Below are positions 1 to 8,575 of a stretch of 64,000 nucleotides of DNA, piece by piece. A model generated the notes under the pieces. It searched no databases, was not told the DNA's origin, and worked only from the letters and a program-made list of their open reading frames with translations. This DNA is from Leptofilum sp965223285. GTDB lineage: Bacteria; Chloroflexota; Anaerolineae; Promineifilales; Promineifilaceae. Position 1 is the stretch's first letter; each line of letters opens with the position of its first letter. The stretch is from positions 62,001-126,000 of the forward strand of contig NZ_OZ244997.1 in the NCBI RefSeq assembly GCF_965223285.1, in the 5' to 3' direction. The position numbers and the translations under genes were made by a program.

Positions 1-1
1 C

Positions 2-223
2 CGCTGGGAAAAAACGGAAGACGGCCGTTACCAAATCATTGAATATAGCTGTCCCTACATTTCAATGGGACAGCAGCACGCCGAGGTGTGCACGCTAGAT
101 AAACAACTTATGATTACGGTATTGGGAACGGCCGTCGAGCAGCATAGCTGCATGTTAGATGGTGACGATTGTTGCCAATTCACATTGCCATTACGGCCGT
201 CTGACATTCAGATAAACTCATAA
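2..223 (+). CDS. SufR-like Fe-S transcriptional regulator, C-terminal part
   Basis: Only the last 73 codons are in the window; the gene starts upstream. The translated end carries the pattern CPY...VC...(D)K...VLGTAVE...CML.GD.CC.F, a cysteine arrangement typical of SufR/ArsR-type regulators that sense Fe-S status through C-terminal cysteines. In known SufR proteins an N-terminal winged helix binds DNA and the cluster-bearing C-terminus controls repression of Fe-S assembly genes. The MIP18-type assembly factor 134 bp downstream fits this role. The winged-helix half is not visible, so the assignment rests on the C-terminus alone. Confidence 0.7.
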   Translation, partial: RWEKTEDGRYQIIEYSCPYISMGQQHAEVCTLDKQLMITVLGTAVEQHSCMLDGDDCCQFTLPLRPSDIQINS

Positions 224-357
224 CAATAGGACTTACGCATTCGCCCTAACTCGACTACAAAAGTCTTGGGTCTAATGATGTAAATTCCAGAGAGAACAAG
301 ATTTTTGTACTCTTCACTGCGGAAGTCCTGAACAAAATAGCTTGAAGGAAAACACAA

Positions 358-663
358 ATGATTGCTAATAAAGAAGAAGAATTGATCGAATCATTGCGCA
401 GCGTAATTGACCCGGAAATTGGGCTAAATGTAGTTGAATTGGGCCTCGTGCGGAACTTAGACATCGAAGAAGAGACCGATGCCGCCAAAATCACGATGAT
501 CCTCACCACCCCATTCTGCCCTTACGGTCCTCAAATCATTGAACAAGTGCGTATGGCTGGCAGCCAGGTAATGGAAGGTGGCGTCACTGTAGAAATTGGC
601 ACCGAATTGTGGGACCCCTCCATGATGGAAGAAGGTGCGGGTGGCGATTGGGGATTGTTTTAA
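358..663 (+). CDS. MIP18/DUF59-family metal-sulfur cluster assembly factor
   Basis: A 101-residue protein with the family hallmarks: DPEIGLNVVELGLV at residues 18-31 and TTPFCPYGP around residues 50-58, with the conserved cysteine. Members (SufT, PaaD-like, MIP18) help deliver or mature Fe-S clusters. The length is normal for a single-domain member. The start is supported by a purine-rich GAAGGAAA a few bases upstream. It follows the SufR-like regulator on the same strand, which suggests Fe-S homeostasis rather than phenylacetate oxidation. Residues after about 90 are acidic and glycine-rich (EEGAGGDWG). Confidence 0.85.
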   Translation: MIANKEEELIESLRSVIDPEIGLNVVELGLVRNLDIEEETDAAKITMILTTPFCPYGPQIIEQVRMAGSQVMEGGVTVEIGTELWDPSMMEEGAGGDWGLF

Positions 664-713
664 TCTCCAGGCTGCAACGAGCCTCCAATCCGCTCTTGTA
701 ACCAATAGCTGAA

Positions 714-1640
714 TTACTGAACAGGCTCCCTGACCGGGAGCTTTTTCTTTGCGGGTCGCTGGAAAAACCGCTGAAACAAGAAGCCCATTGCATTGGCCGT
801 TTGCGTAAATAGCAACATCCCAGTGAGCAAAATAGCGCGAATATCTTGCGCCATGGTCAGAGGATAGCTGATAAGCCTTAGATAGAAAGTGGGTGACTCC
901 ACATGAATCGCTTCATTCTTGCGCTGGCTGCGGAGCCAACGGTACACCCAGGCACCCCGCCCGTAATTGAAGTGCTGCCGCCAGAATGAAAAAAGCTGCA
1001 AATGGTGAGCATGGTAAATCACTGCACCACGCAAATACACCATGCCCAGGCCGTGATCCAGCCAGCGATCGCACAGTTCACGATCTTCTCCAGCAGCCAA
1101 AGACATGGCTTCTTCAAAGCCACCTACTTCCCAAAACAAATCTTTGGCGACGGCAAAGTTGTTAGATGTGAAAAAGCGAACCTGAGATTCAGTCTGGTTG
1201 TAGTAATGGTACAAAAAGTCGATGAGCAACTGGCTGGTGATAGAAAATGGGTTGCGGTGCAGGGCGTTTCTGGTGTAGCCCCCAACCATTTTGTGCGGAT
1301 CAACCAACAACTGAGTGGCCAACTTCTGCAACCAGGATGAGGCGGGCGCACAATCATCATCGGTAAAGGCCAGGAAACGGCCGTTTGCCAACCTGGCCCC
1401 ATGATTCCGAGCCGCTGCTGGCCCTGAATTTTGCTGCACCACGTATCGCAAATTGAAGCGCAGCTCAAACTCTGCCACAATTTCAGCCAGCGATTGGTCA
1501 CCGCCGTCATTCACCACAATCACCTCAAACTGATCCCGCGGATAATCCAATGCTTCCAGCGACCGCAGGCAACGTCGGAGCTGACGCGGGCGATTGTACG
1601 TCGGCACAATAATGGAAAAAGTAGGCAATAGTTTGCTCAT
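714..1640 (-). CDS. Family 2 glycosyltransferase
   Basis: A 308-residue GT-A glycosyltransferase. Residues 8-50 hold the nucleotide-binding start (IIVPTYNRP, then VIVVNDGGD). The DxD-type metal/nucleotide motif is FTDDDC near residue 95, and a GEDREL motif near residue 185 supplies the probable catalytic acid. The C-terminus has a hydrophobic stretch (ILLTGMLLF), possibly membrane-associated. It is the last gene of the minus-strand glycan operon and overlaps the preceding GT2 by 4 bp, so translational coupling is likely. The donor and acceptor sugars cannot be told from the sequence. Confidence 0.88.
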   Translation of the reverse strand: MSKLLPTFSIIVPTYNRPRQLRRCLRSLEALDYPRDQFEVIVVNDGGDQSLAEIVAEFELRFNLRYVVQQNSGPAAARNHGARLANGRFLAFTDDDCAPASSWLQKLATQLLVDPHKMVGGYTRNALHRNPFSITSQLLIDFLYHYYNQTESQVRFFTSNNFAVAKDLFWEVGGFEEAMSLAAGEDRELCDRWLDHGLGMVYLRGAVIYHAHHLQLFSFWRQHFNYGRGAWVYRWLRSQRKNEAIHVESPTFYLRLISYPLTMAQDIRAILLTGMLLFTQTANAMGFLFQRFFQRPAKKKLPVREPVQ

Positions 1641-2533
1641 GAGAATAAAATTGTCGCCAGACGACTAGCCTGCCGTTGATAAAATTGGCCGAAACGGTAA
1701 GCCGCCTGGGCAAAGGCGACCAGAGCGGCAAATGACCACGGTTCTTCTTGCTGCCGCACAGATTCCGCTAGAGCAAGATAAAAGTTGCGGGCAGTGCTGG
1801 GCTGAATCACATGGCCGTTTCGCGCTTGTTTAGCAATAGCCTGCAAGAAAAAGTGTCCGCCACGGCCGTACCGGAACTGCTGCTGCACATGCCCCCAATT
1901 ACTTAAATTATGATCATGCCACACTTGTGCCTCTGGCCAATACCCCTGGCTCCAACCTTGTGCTACCAGTCGAAACCCCAGCTCCATATCTTCCCCCGCC
2001 GCCAGAGGAAACGTTTCATCAAAACCCCCAACGGCCGTAAACGCAGCCCGCCAATATGCCACATTGTTAGACAGTAGCATCAAGCTATTTTGAGAGGCAT
2101 CTTGCATGTAATCATACATAAATTCCACCAGGAAGTGGGCAGCCCGCATAGCCAATTTGTCTGGCTGAGGGTTGCGCCAACTGCCCCCTAGCGCATCGCA
2201 GCTAGTTTGGGCAAAGCCTGTGGCAAACTGATGCAGCCAATCGGGCATTACCCGGCAATCGTCATCGGTGAAGGCGAGCGTATCGAACTGGGCAACGGCG
2301 GCTCCTCGGTTCCGGGCGGCGGCGGGACCAGCCTGCGGCGCGTCGATCAGCTTAAGTGGCAATACGTTTTTCAAGTGGGTGGAGACGGCCGTAAATGAAT
2401 CCTCACCGCCATCATTCACCGCAATCAGCTCCCAGGCACCCGCCGGGTACTCTAGCTGGCAGAAGCTGTGTAAACAGGCAGCTAACGCCTCTGGCCGGTT
2501 CCGCGTGGGAATGATGACACTAAACTGCATCAT
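1637..2533 (-). CDS. Family 2 glycosyltransferase
   Basis: A 298-residue GT2 enzyme closely similar in layout to the next gene. It has IIPTRNRPEAL at the N-terminus, VNDGGED near residue 42, FTDDDCRV near residue 93 and GGFDETFPLAAGEDMEL near residue 175. The two GT2s look like an old duplication. The start is a double ATG overlapping the stop of the upstream sulfotransferase by 4 bp. It probably adds one sugar to the glycan built by this operon; specificity is unknown. Confidence 0.88.
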   Translation of the reverse strand: MMQFSVIIPTRNRPEALAACLHSFCQLEYPAGAWELIAVNDGGEDSFTAVSTHLKNVLPLKLIDAPQAGPAAARNRGAAVAQFDTLAFTDDDCRVMPDWLHQFATGFAQTSCDALGGSWRNPQPDKLAMRAAHFLVEFMYDYMQDASQNSLMLLSNNVAYWRAAFTAVGGFDETFPLAAGEDMELGFRLVAQGWSQGYWPEAQVWHDHNLSNWGHVQQQFRYGRGGHFFLQAIAKQARNGHVIQPSTARNFYLALAESVRQQEEPWSFAALVAFAQAAYRFGQFYQRQASRLATILFS

Positions 2534-3318
2534 GACAAATATCCAAGTCGCTCCATTGTTTGGCCGGCAACTTCCATCACTGTCTCTAGCTCCTCTGGCG
2601 TCAATCCTTTTTTGTATTTGCCAATACTGCCGGGATTGATCATGTCCGTTGGAAAGCCAGCAGGATCAACACCGATTGCCTCGCTCACGCGCGCCAGCTC
2701 TTTCTCTGGCTCGTGCATCAATGCTTCATACTGCAAAATGATCAGCTTGTCGGCATGTTTTTCCATGATTTCAACACCGCGTACCCATCGAGCCGCGATC
2801 TTTTCTGCATTATTAACTTTGTGGACCCAATCGGCATCTTTCCAATTACCCCGTGCCTGGACCAAAAACGAGCTAGTCACGTCCCGACAATCTCGATAAA
2901 TAACCAACCGGTTCAAATCCTCATTTTGCACATATTCGTTCATGCGAAAGAGGTAATGGGGCCATTTGTCACCAACCACCTGTGCGTTGGGAAACATGGC
3001 GCGATAAGTTGCTTCAAGGGAAACGGCCGTTACCTCCTCCCGGTACTGCTGGCGAAACCGCCACAGGTGGCGCAACGCAAAGCGCAAATTATTACTTTTC
3101 AGCAGCTTGGGTTTGTCGGCATAAGAAATATCAAACGCCCATTTACCCTGGACGCGCCGCCAGCGATCAAAAATATTGCGGGCATATTGCCAGTACGATT
3201 GCCCCAAAAAGCTAAAGCAGCCAAACTCATTGGTCATCGCCATCTCTGGATGCAAATCGCACAACGTTTGCAGTAGCGTCGTGCCAGAGCGGGGATGCCC
3301 CCCAATCATCAAAATCAT
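2530..3318 (-). CDS. PAPS-dependent sulfotransferase family protein
   Basis: A 262-residue protein with the two PAPS-binding signatures. The 5'-phosphosulfate loop is GGHPRSGTTLLQTL at residues 6-19, and the 3'-phosphate motif is IYRDCRDVTSSF near residue 140. Family members transfer sulfate from PAPS to hydroxyl or amino groups of sugars or other acceptors. It is clearly paralogous to the sulfotransferase at 4157-4939 (same layout, shared EFGCF, RDCRDVTSS and WV...MEK motifs). It sits inside a glycosyltransferase operon, so a glycan acceptor is the natural inference. Confidence 0.85.
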   Translation of the reverse strand: MILMIGGHPRSGTTLLQTLCDLHPEMAMTNEFGCFSFLGQSYWQYARNIFDRWRRVQGKWAFDISYADKPKLLKSNNLRFALRHLWRFRQQYREEVTAVSLEATYRAMFPNAQVVGDKWPHYLFRMNEYVQNEDLNRLVIYRDCRDVTSSFLVQARGNWKDADWVHKVNNAEKIAARWVRGVEIMEKHADKLIILQYEALMHEPEKELARVSEAIGVDPAGFPTDMINPGSIGKYKKGLTPEELETVMEVAGQTMERLGYLS

Positions 3319-3332
3319 AAACGCTTCCTACC

Positions 3333-4160
3333 TCATTCAGGATTTAGGATTTGTCTCAAATATTTCAGCCGTTTCCGACTGCGCATCCGAATTCCTTTTA
3401 ATTTATTTTCTAGTCGAATGGCCCACTTTGGCTCATCGGCAAATTCGTCAGCCATTTCAAAACAAAATTCACGCCGCAATAATTTAGCAGGCACACGCAA
3501 GTTGCCTACGCCTACCCGGTTCCGGAAATTTCGTTGATGCACAACCTGTAGCCATTGTGGCGACATATCGATTTGGACAATATCCCCAAACTCAGCCAGT
3601 TTATGATGCCCGGCAAGCCAAACCGTCTGAAAATTATCAATCTCTTCAATGAAACTAATAAATGGGTTAGATAAATGTCGCTTTTTGTATAGCTTGTTCC
3701 GCCGCAGAATATAGCCGTTTGGGAAGTTCACAAATTCGGCTGACTGGCCAGCAAAATGTGCTTGAACGTTCGCTAAAAAATGTTTACTTACAGCGTCGTC
3801 ATTATCTAAACGAGTAGTAATGATGTGGGTTGTTTCAGGTAGGCAGTGTGCTTGAATCTGATTTGACAATAGCATGTGTGCCGTTGGCGATCCAATTTCT
3901 AACGATTCAACATAAACCGGCACAAAATTGGGCCAACGTGTATAAGCATCAATTTGCTGCTTAAATTGAGGAGGCGTTGCCGCATCAAAAAAGACGAACC
4001 AGCAAAAATTTTTGACTGTCTGACACCGCAATGAAGCATAAGTGTACTTCTCAAATAGCTGAAAACGATGAGTCAGCCATCTAGTGGAAGGCACCTGCCC
4101 CTGCGAAAATTCAGTCCGCACGTTAAAGCGGGTCAGTACAAAATGCTTGAATTGAGTCAT
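3333..4160 (-). CDS. Putative rhamnosyltransferase-family protein
   Basis: A 275-residue protein beginning FKHFVLTRFNVR, which resembles the putative rhamnosyl transferase family (PF11316-like). The centre has ITTRLDNDDAVSKHFLANV (about residues 113-131), with a DNDD acidic motif like a metal-binding DxD. No signal peptide or membrane segment is evident. It lies between the two sulfotransferases and its 5' end overlaps the upstream one by 4 bp. The family name is recalled from pattern; rhamnose as the donor is not shown by the sequence. Confidence 0.7.
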   Translation of the reverse strand: MTQFKHFVLTRFNVRTEFSQGQVPSTRWLTHRFQLFEKYTYASLRCQTVKNFCWFVFFDAATPPQFKQQIDAYTRWPNFVPVYVESLEIGSPTAHMLLSNQIQAHCLPETTHIITTRLDNDDAVSKHFLANVQAHFAGQSAEFVNFPNGYILRRNKLYKKRHLSNPFISFIEEIDNFQTVWLAGHHKLAEFGDIVQIDMSPQWLQVVHQRNFRNRVGVGNLRVPAKLLRREFCFEMADEFADEPKWAIRLENKLKGIRMRSRKRLKYLRQILNPE

Positions 4161-4939
4161 TTGTACCCTAAGCGGCGCATTGTGGGGCCAGCTACGGCCG
4201 TTACCTCTGCCAATTCTGCTTCGGTGAGTCCTTTTCTATGCTTTCCCAGGCTATCCATTTTGATTGTTTGCGGCTTGAAGCCAGCGGGATCGACATCTAG
4301 CCAACTGGCCAAGCCATTCAACACATGCTCCGGCTCTTGGACGAGCTGTTCATATTGAATAATGTGAATGTCGTCAGCCAACTTTTCCATTAGGACGATG
4401 TGATTCACCCAATTTGCAGCTATCTTCTCAGCGGTGTCTACCTCTTTAGCCCATTCTCTGGTGCGCCAAACAGTGCGTACTTTTTCCAAAAAGGAGCTGG
4501 TCACATCTCGGCAATCCCGGTAAATGACGACTATGTGACTCTCTTTATTTTTTGATAATTGAGGAAGCAAGGGCATGTATTGGGGCAACTTATCGCCAAC
4601 AACGGCCGTTTCTGGCCAAAGCATTTCTAACGCCCCTGCCACAGCCTCGACCGTCACCGGGCCGTGAGCCATCTGTGCCAAATGCCAACCATACCGCAAC
4701 GTAAACCAAAAATTATGCCAATGACGACGAGGGTCAGTCGCAAATTGGGAGTCAAACGCCCAACGGCCGTTTACCAACCGCCACTGTGCCCAGCGCGCCG
4801 CCCATGCCTGCCGCACCGTTAGCCCCATATCTGCAAAACAGCCAAACTCATTGGCGACCTTCATTTGTGGATGTCCATCACACAAACGGCGCAACAGCGT
4901 GGTACCAGACCGTTGATGTCCAGAAATGATCAAATGCAC
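4157..4939 (-). CDS. PAPS-dependent sulfotransferase family protein (paralogue)
   Basis: A 260-residue sulfotransferase with GHQRSGTTLLRRLC at residues 7-20 (5'-PSB loop) and IYRDCRDVTSSFLEKV near residue 138 (3'-PB). It starts with GTG, preceded by GGAGGAG about 4 bases away. It mirrors the sulfotransferase at 2530-3318 along the whole length, including the C-terminal pattern GKHRKGLTEAEL. Two diverged paralogues in one operon suggest sulfation at two positions or on two residues of the same glycan. Confidence 0.85.
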   Translation of the reverse strand: MHLIISGHQRSGTTLLRRLCDGHPQMKVANEFGCFADMGLTVRQAWAARWAQWRLVNGRWAFDSQFATDPRRHWHNFWFTLRYGWHLAQMAHGPVTVEAVAGALEMLWPETAVVGDKLPQYMPLLPQLSKNKESHIVVIYRDCRDVTSSFLEKVRTVWRTREWAKEVDTAEKIAANWVNHIVLMEKLADDIHIIQYEQLVQEPEHVLNGLASWLDVDPAGFKPQTIKMDSLGKHRKGLTEAELAEVTAVAGPTMRRLGYK

Positions 4940-4940
4940 G

Positions 4941-6740
4941 CTACTCCTCCAAATCCTGAAAGGAAAAATTGCTGCTTAGAGATGCCTTCAAATTTGCTGG
5001 CACGTCCAACTCTGCAAGGTACGCACTCACTTCGGCTTCGGTTAGCGAACGCGCACGGTGCAAAACGTGAACATCCCAGCCACGGGGTAAGGGGAACTGC
5101 GCAATATCCTCAAATATGTCGCCAAACGTCTCTGATGGATTTTGCAAAACCGTGCTGACCCCATTGGCATACGGGTTATTTTTGAGCTGCGGAATGTACA
5201 CAACGTAATCGGTAGTAAGCCAATCGGCACTGTAACGACCGTGCCTTCGGATCGGCACAATACTCAACTCTGCCTGAGGAAAGTTCTGCATTCTAAAATA
5301 GCGCAGGCTAGCAAAGCTAAAAATCTCAGCACTTTCAGTGACCACGGCGACGCTGCAGGTTGCCTCAGAGCAACGTTCGTCCTCCAATATCGTTTGCAAA
5401 ATAGCTAGCTCTTGCCAATTTTGCTGGCGTGGCGGATTGGGGCAGTAAGCAACAACCATCCGCCAGCCACAGGACGTTTCCAGCGGCGCCCCTAACGTCT
5501 GCGCCAGTCGCTCGCTGTTATCGCCCAATTCGGCCGTGACCACATACGCATTAAAGATGGCAACGAATACAGCCGTCACCAACAGGCAGCGAGTAAACAG
5601 TTCTCCTAGCCGCTGGGAAGGTGCATCTCCCAACGCATCTTGCAAATCCATGATGAAAACGGCCGTTATCACCCCCACAACTGGCAACACAGCCGCAAAA
5701 TTCATCCAGGCTAGCGTTCCCTGGCGCAGCCCCATGCCCACATACATCAAAATAAATGTCAGACTCAGCATGAAGCGATACGGCCGTTTGACAAACAGAT
5801 AAACCACCAGCCCAGCCCCAAACAGGTAGGTGAAAAAGTTGGTAATCACACCAGGCAACGTCCATAAATACCAAAAAGGTGACGCCGGAATGTTGGAAAA
5901 TCCGTACCGTTCAGACGACCAATTGGTGGCACTTTCCACCACCAATCCTGAAACGTCATCCCGCACCAAGTAATACCAAGCAGCCGTGAGCAACCCAGCA
6001 ATTACCAGACCTGGCAATAAACCTTTAATTATATGCGGCCGTTTCAAACATCCCCAAGCCTCCCCTGCAACTCCACGCCAGGAAAATCCACCAACTGCCG
6101 TAGCCTCATTACTCCCACCTGCCGAAAAGATAGCATACACCACCAATATGAATGTAGGCGGCAGCACCATGTAAATGGCATTCGGATGCAGCCACAGCGT
6201 CAGCAGCAGCACCAGGCAAAAGAGCCAGGCATCCCGCACGGTGCGGTGTTTCAGCAACCGCAACAGCAGCCACAGCCACAGCATCACCATGGCAGGCAAT
6301 ACCGAATGCGGCCGAATAATCCGCGTAAGCTGCATAATCGGCGGCAAAGTACCTACCAATAGCGCAGCAAGCAAGCCACTTTGCCTGTTTTTCATTAACT
6401 TGCCCATCCCATAGGCACCAATCATCAGCAAGCCATTCATCACCAGATTCAGCACCAGCATTGCGTCCAGCGAACGGCCGAACAGTAACACAAAAATGGC
6501 GGCTCCGAACTGGTACAGTGGCGACCGTGGCCCAATGCGCGTCTCCATGATCAATTGAGGCAAATCAGCTAACCCATTGGCACTTAAATGATCTGCAATC
6601 TCCAAAGCCCGCTGTGGGTATGGATCGACAAAGGGTTGGTACCGCGCGTCCTGCCTAATCCAGCGCACCTGAAGGAGCGTGATGAGCAAAATAAGCCCCG
6701 CCAGCAGCAGCGGGTAAAGCCACTTAGGAAACTGCCTCAT
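4941..6740 (-). CDS. Multi-spanning GT-C type glycosyltransferase (ArnT/GT39-like)
   Basis: A 599-residue integral membrane protein. It has a first transmembrane helix at about residues 9-25, an extracytoplasmic loop carrying an acidic pair (FVDPYPQ), and roughly ten more hydrophobic segments up to residue 400. A soluble C-terminal domain of about 200 residues follows. This is the usual plan of GT-C enzymes that use polyprenyl-phosphate sugars outside the membrane. The downstream sulfotransferase starts 1 bp after it and the upstream ABC gene overlaps by 4 bp. The family call is by topology; the exact CAZy family is uncertain. Confidence 0.6.
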   Translation of the reverse strand: MRQFPKWLYPLLLAGLILLITLLQVRWIRQDARYQPFVDPYPQRALEIADHLSANGLADLPQLIMETRIGPRSPLYQFGAAIFVLLFGRSLDAMLVLNLVMNGLLMIGAYGMGKLMKNRQSGLLAALLVGTLPPIMQLTRIIRPHSVLPAMVMLWLWLLLRLLKHRTVRDAWLFCLVLLLTLWLHPNAIYMVLPPTFILVVYAIFSAGGSNEATAVGGFSWRGVAGEAWGCLKRPHIIKGLLPGLVIAGLLTAAWYYLVRDDVSGLVVESATNWSSERYGFSNIPASPFWYLWTLPGVITNFFTYLFGAGLVVYLFVKRPYRFMLSLTFILMYVGMGLRQGTLAWMNFAAVLPVVGVITAVFIMDLQDALGDAPSQRLGELFTRCLLVTAVFVAIFNAYVVTAELGDNSERLAQTLGAPLETSCGWRMVVAYCPNPPRQQNWQELAILQTILEDERCSEATCSVAVVTESAEIFSFASLRYFRMQNFPQAELSIVPIRRHGRYSADWLTTDYVVYIPQLKNNPYANGVSTVLQNPSETFGDIFEDIAQFPLPRGWDVHVLHRARSLTEAEVSAYLAELDVPANLKASLSSNFSFQDLEE

Positions 6741-8575
6741 GGTTGTCCTTGTCGCTCCAGGCGTCGCTGATGCAGCGCGTACAGCGTGGCATACTCCCTA
6801 TCCAGTGCCATCAGCTCCTCATGGGAACCTGCCTCGACAATACGGCCTTTCTCCATTACCAAAATGCGGTCGGCAATGCTCACTGTGGAAAAGCGATGTG
6901 AGATCAATATCGTAGTGCGCCCTTGGGCCAGCTCCCGAAAGTTGGAAAAAATGCGGAACTCGGTACGAGGGTCTAGATTAGAGGTTGGCTCATCCAGGAT
7001 GAGCAGAGCGGCATCGCGGGCGAAGGCACGGGCAATCGCAATTTTTTGCCACTGGCCACCAGAAAGCGTGTGGGTACCAAACATCCGCCCAAGCTGCGTG
7101 TCGTACCCATCTGGCATCTGCTCGATCATGCGGTGAGCATCTGCCAGACGGGCAATTTCTTCAATTCGGGCCGCATCGTTGAGCAGGTTGTGCCAATCTC
7201 CGTAAGCGATATTGTGGGCGACGGTGGCTTCGTAACGGCCGTACTGCTGAAACACAAATGAAAGCTGCCGATGCAAACTGTCCAATGACAGTTCCCGCAC
7301 ATCCATGCCATCCAGCCACACCGTGCCCGACGTGGGATCATAAAGTCGAGCAATCAGCTTCACCAACGTCGTTTTACCGGCACCGTTGCGCCCCACAATC
7401 GCCACTGTCTCCCCTGGTTGAATATGCAGCGAAATATTGTGCAGCACAGACGTGGTGGTTCCGGGATAAGTGAACGAAACGTCTTCAAACAGCACCTCTC
7501 CTCGGCAACTGGATAGTTCCACACCCTCGGTGGCTGACCGGTACAGGGTGGGATCAAGGGCAAAAAATTCCTGCAAATTGGCGATGTACAGCGTGTGCTC
7601 CAGCGCACCGGTAGTAGCCAAAATGGCCTGTTCCAACGATTGTCGTAGCCGCGCCATCGCCCCACCAAAAATAGCAATATCCCCAATCGTCAAATCGCTG
7701 TTGACCACTCGCAAGGCCACGCGGGCAAACGTGAGGTAGAAACCAACCGCCGCAACGGTGGCATACAGCGAGCTTCCCCAAAAAATGCGTCGGTTTACCT
7801 GCTGATTGTGATCCCGAAATTCAGTCATCAACGCCTTGAATTTGTTGATGAGCAGTGGGGCCAACCGTAGCAGCTTCACCTCTGGCACAAAATCCTGACC
7901 CGTCAGGCGCATCACAAAATAGCGCGTCCACCGCTGTTTAGTAACGCGGTTGAACTCCATTTGGTAACGCTCTCTAGCCAGCCGCCATTGAAAATAAAGA
8001 TAAGGAATCGCAATCGCCACCAAAACCAATATGATCAGCGGCTCGATTGCTGCCAAAATAATGACCAATGAAATCATCTGCACCACGTTGGCGGCAATGG
8101 TTAATACTTTGCCAATAAACTGGGAGAAACGCCCGGCCACATTTTGCTGGGTGCGTTCCAGCATGTCCTGGAAACGTACATCCTCAAAGTGAGACATATC
8201 CAGCCTGGCGGCGTGGGTAAGCACGTCGCTGGTGATGTGCAGATTTAGCTCATCGTGCAGGCGGCGATTGAAATATTTGATGGTAAAGTCGCCGATTGTT
8301 TCCAGCAAGGTGATGCCAAAGCTAATGGAGAGCCAGTAAAGCAGCGGGCCTGTCTCCCCACCGCCGTTGCTCACCAAGTCGGAAGCGGCATTGACCAGGC
8401 CGCGCACGGCAAAGGCCAACGCAGCTGGCACCAGGCTGTGCAGCAGGGTGATGACTGTAAGTGCCAGCAACAAGCCTCTGTGAATGCCCCAGGTAACGTC
8501 CAGCGCCCAGCGTGCGGATCGGAGCAGCAAGCTGATTTTGGTGCGTGAAAAAGTGTCTTCCTGTGGCTTTGTCAA
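6737..8575 (-). CDS. ABC transporter, fused permease and ATPase
   Basis: An exporter half-transporter of about 612 residues: a six-helix membrane domain (to about residue 330) followed by a nucleotide-binding domain. Visible motifs are Walker A GRNGAGKTTLV, signature LSGGQWQKIAIARA, Walker B LLILDEPTSNLD and the switch histidine in ISHRFSTV. No ATG is available near the start. The TTG at 8575 overlaps the upstream stop (TTGA) and is preceded by AGGGAG at a good distance; another TTG at 8605 is possible. Its place in the operon suggests export of the glycan or a lipid-linked precursor. Confidence 0.85.
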   Translation of the reverse strand: MTKPQEDTFSRTKISLLLRSARWALDVTWGIHRGLLLALTVITLLHSLVPAALAFAVRGLVNAASDLVSNGGGETGPLLYWLSISFGITLLETIGDFTIKYFNRRLHDELNLHITSDVLTHAARLDMSHFEDVRFQDMLERTQQNVAGRFSQFIGKVLTIAANVVQMISLVIILAAIEPLIILVLVAIAIPYLYFQWRLARERYQMEFNRVTKQRWTRYFVMRLTGQDFVPEVKLLRLAPLLINKFKALMTEFRDHNQQVNRRIFWGSSLYATVAAVGFYLTFARVALRVVNSDLTIGDIAIFGGAMARLRQSLEQAILATTGALEHTLYIANLQEFFALDPTLYRSATEGVELSSCRGEVLFEDVSFTYPGTTTSVLHNISLHIQPGETVAIVGRNGAGKTTLVKLIARLYDPTSGTVWLDGMDVRELSLDSLHRQLSFVFQQYGRYEATVAHNIAYGDWHNLLNDAARIEEIARLADAHRMIEQMPDGYDTQLGRMFGTHTLSGGQWQKIAIARAFARDAALLILDEPTSNLDPRTEFRIFSNFRELAQGRTTILISHRFSTVSIADRILVMEKGRIVEAGSHEELMALDREYATLYALHQRRLERQGQP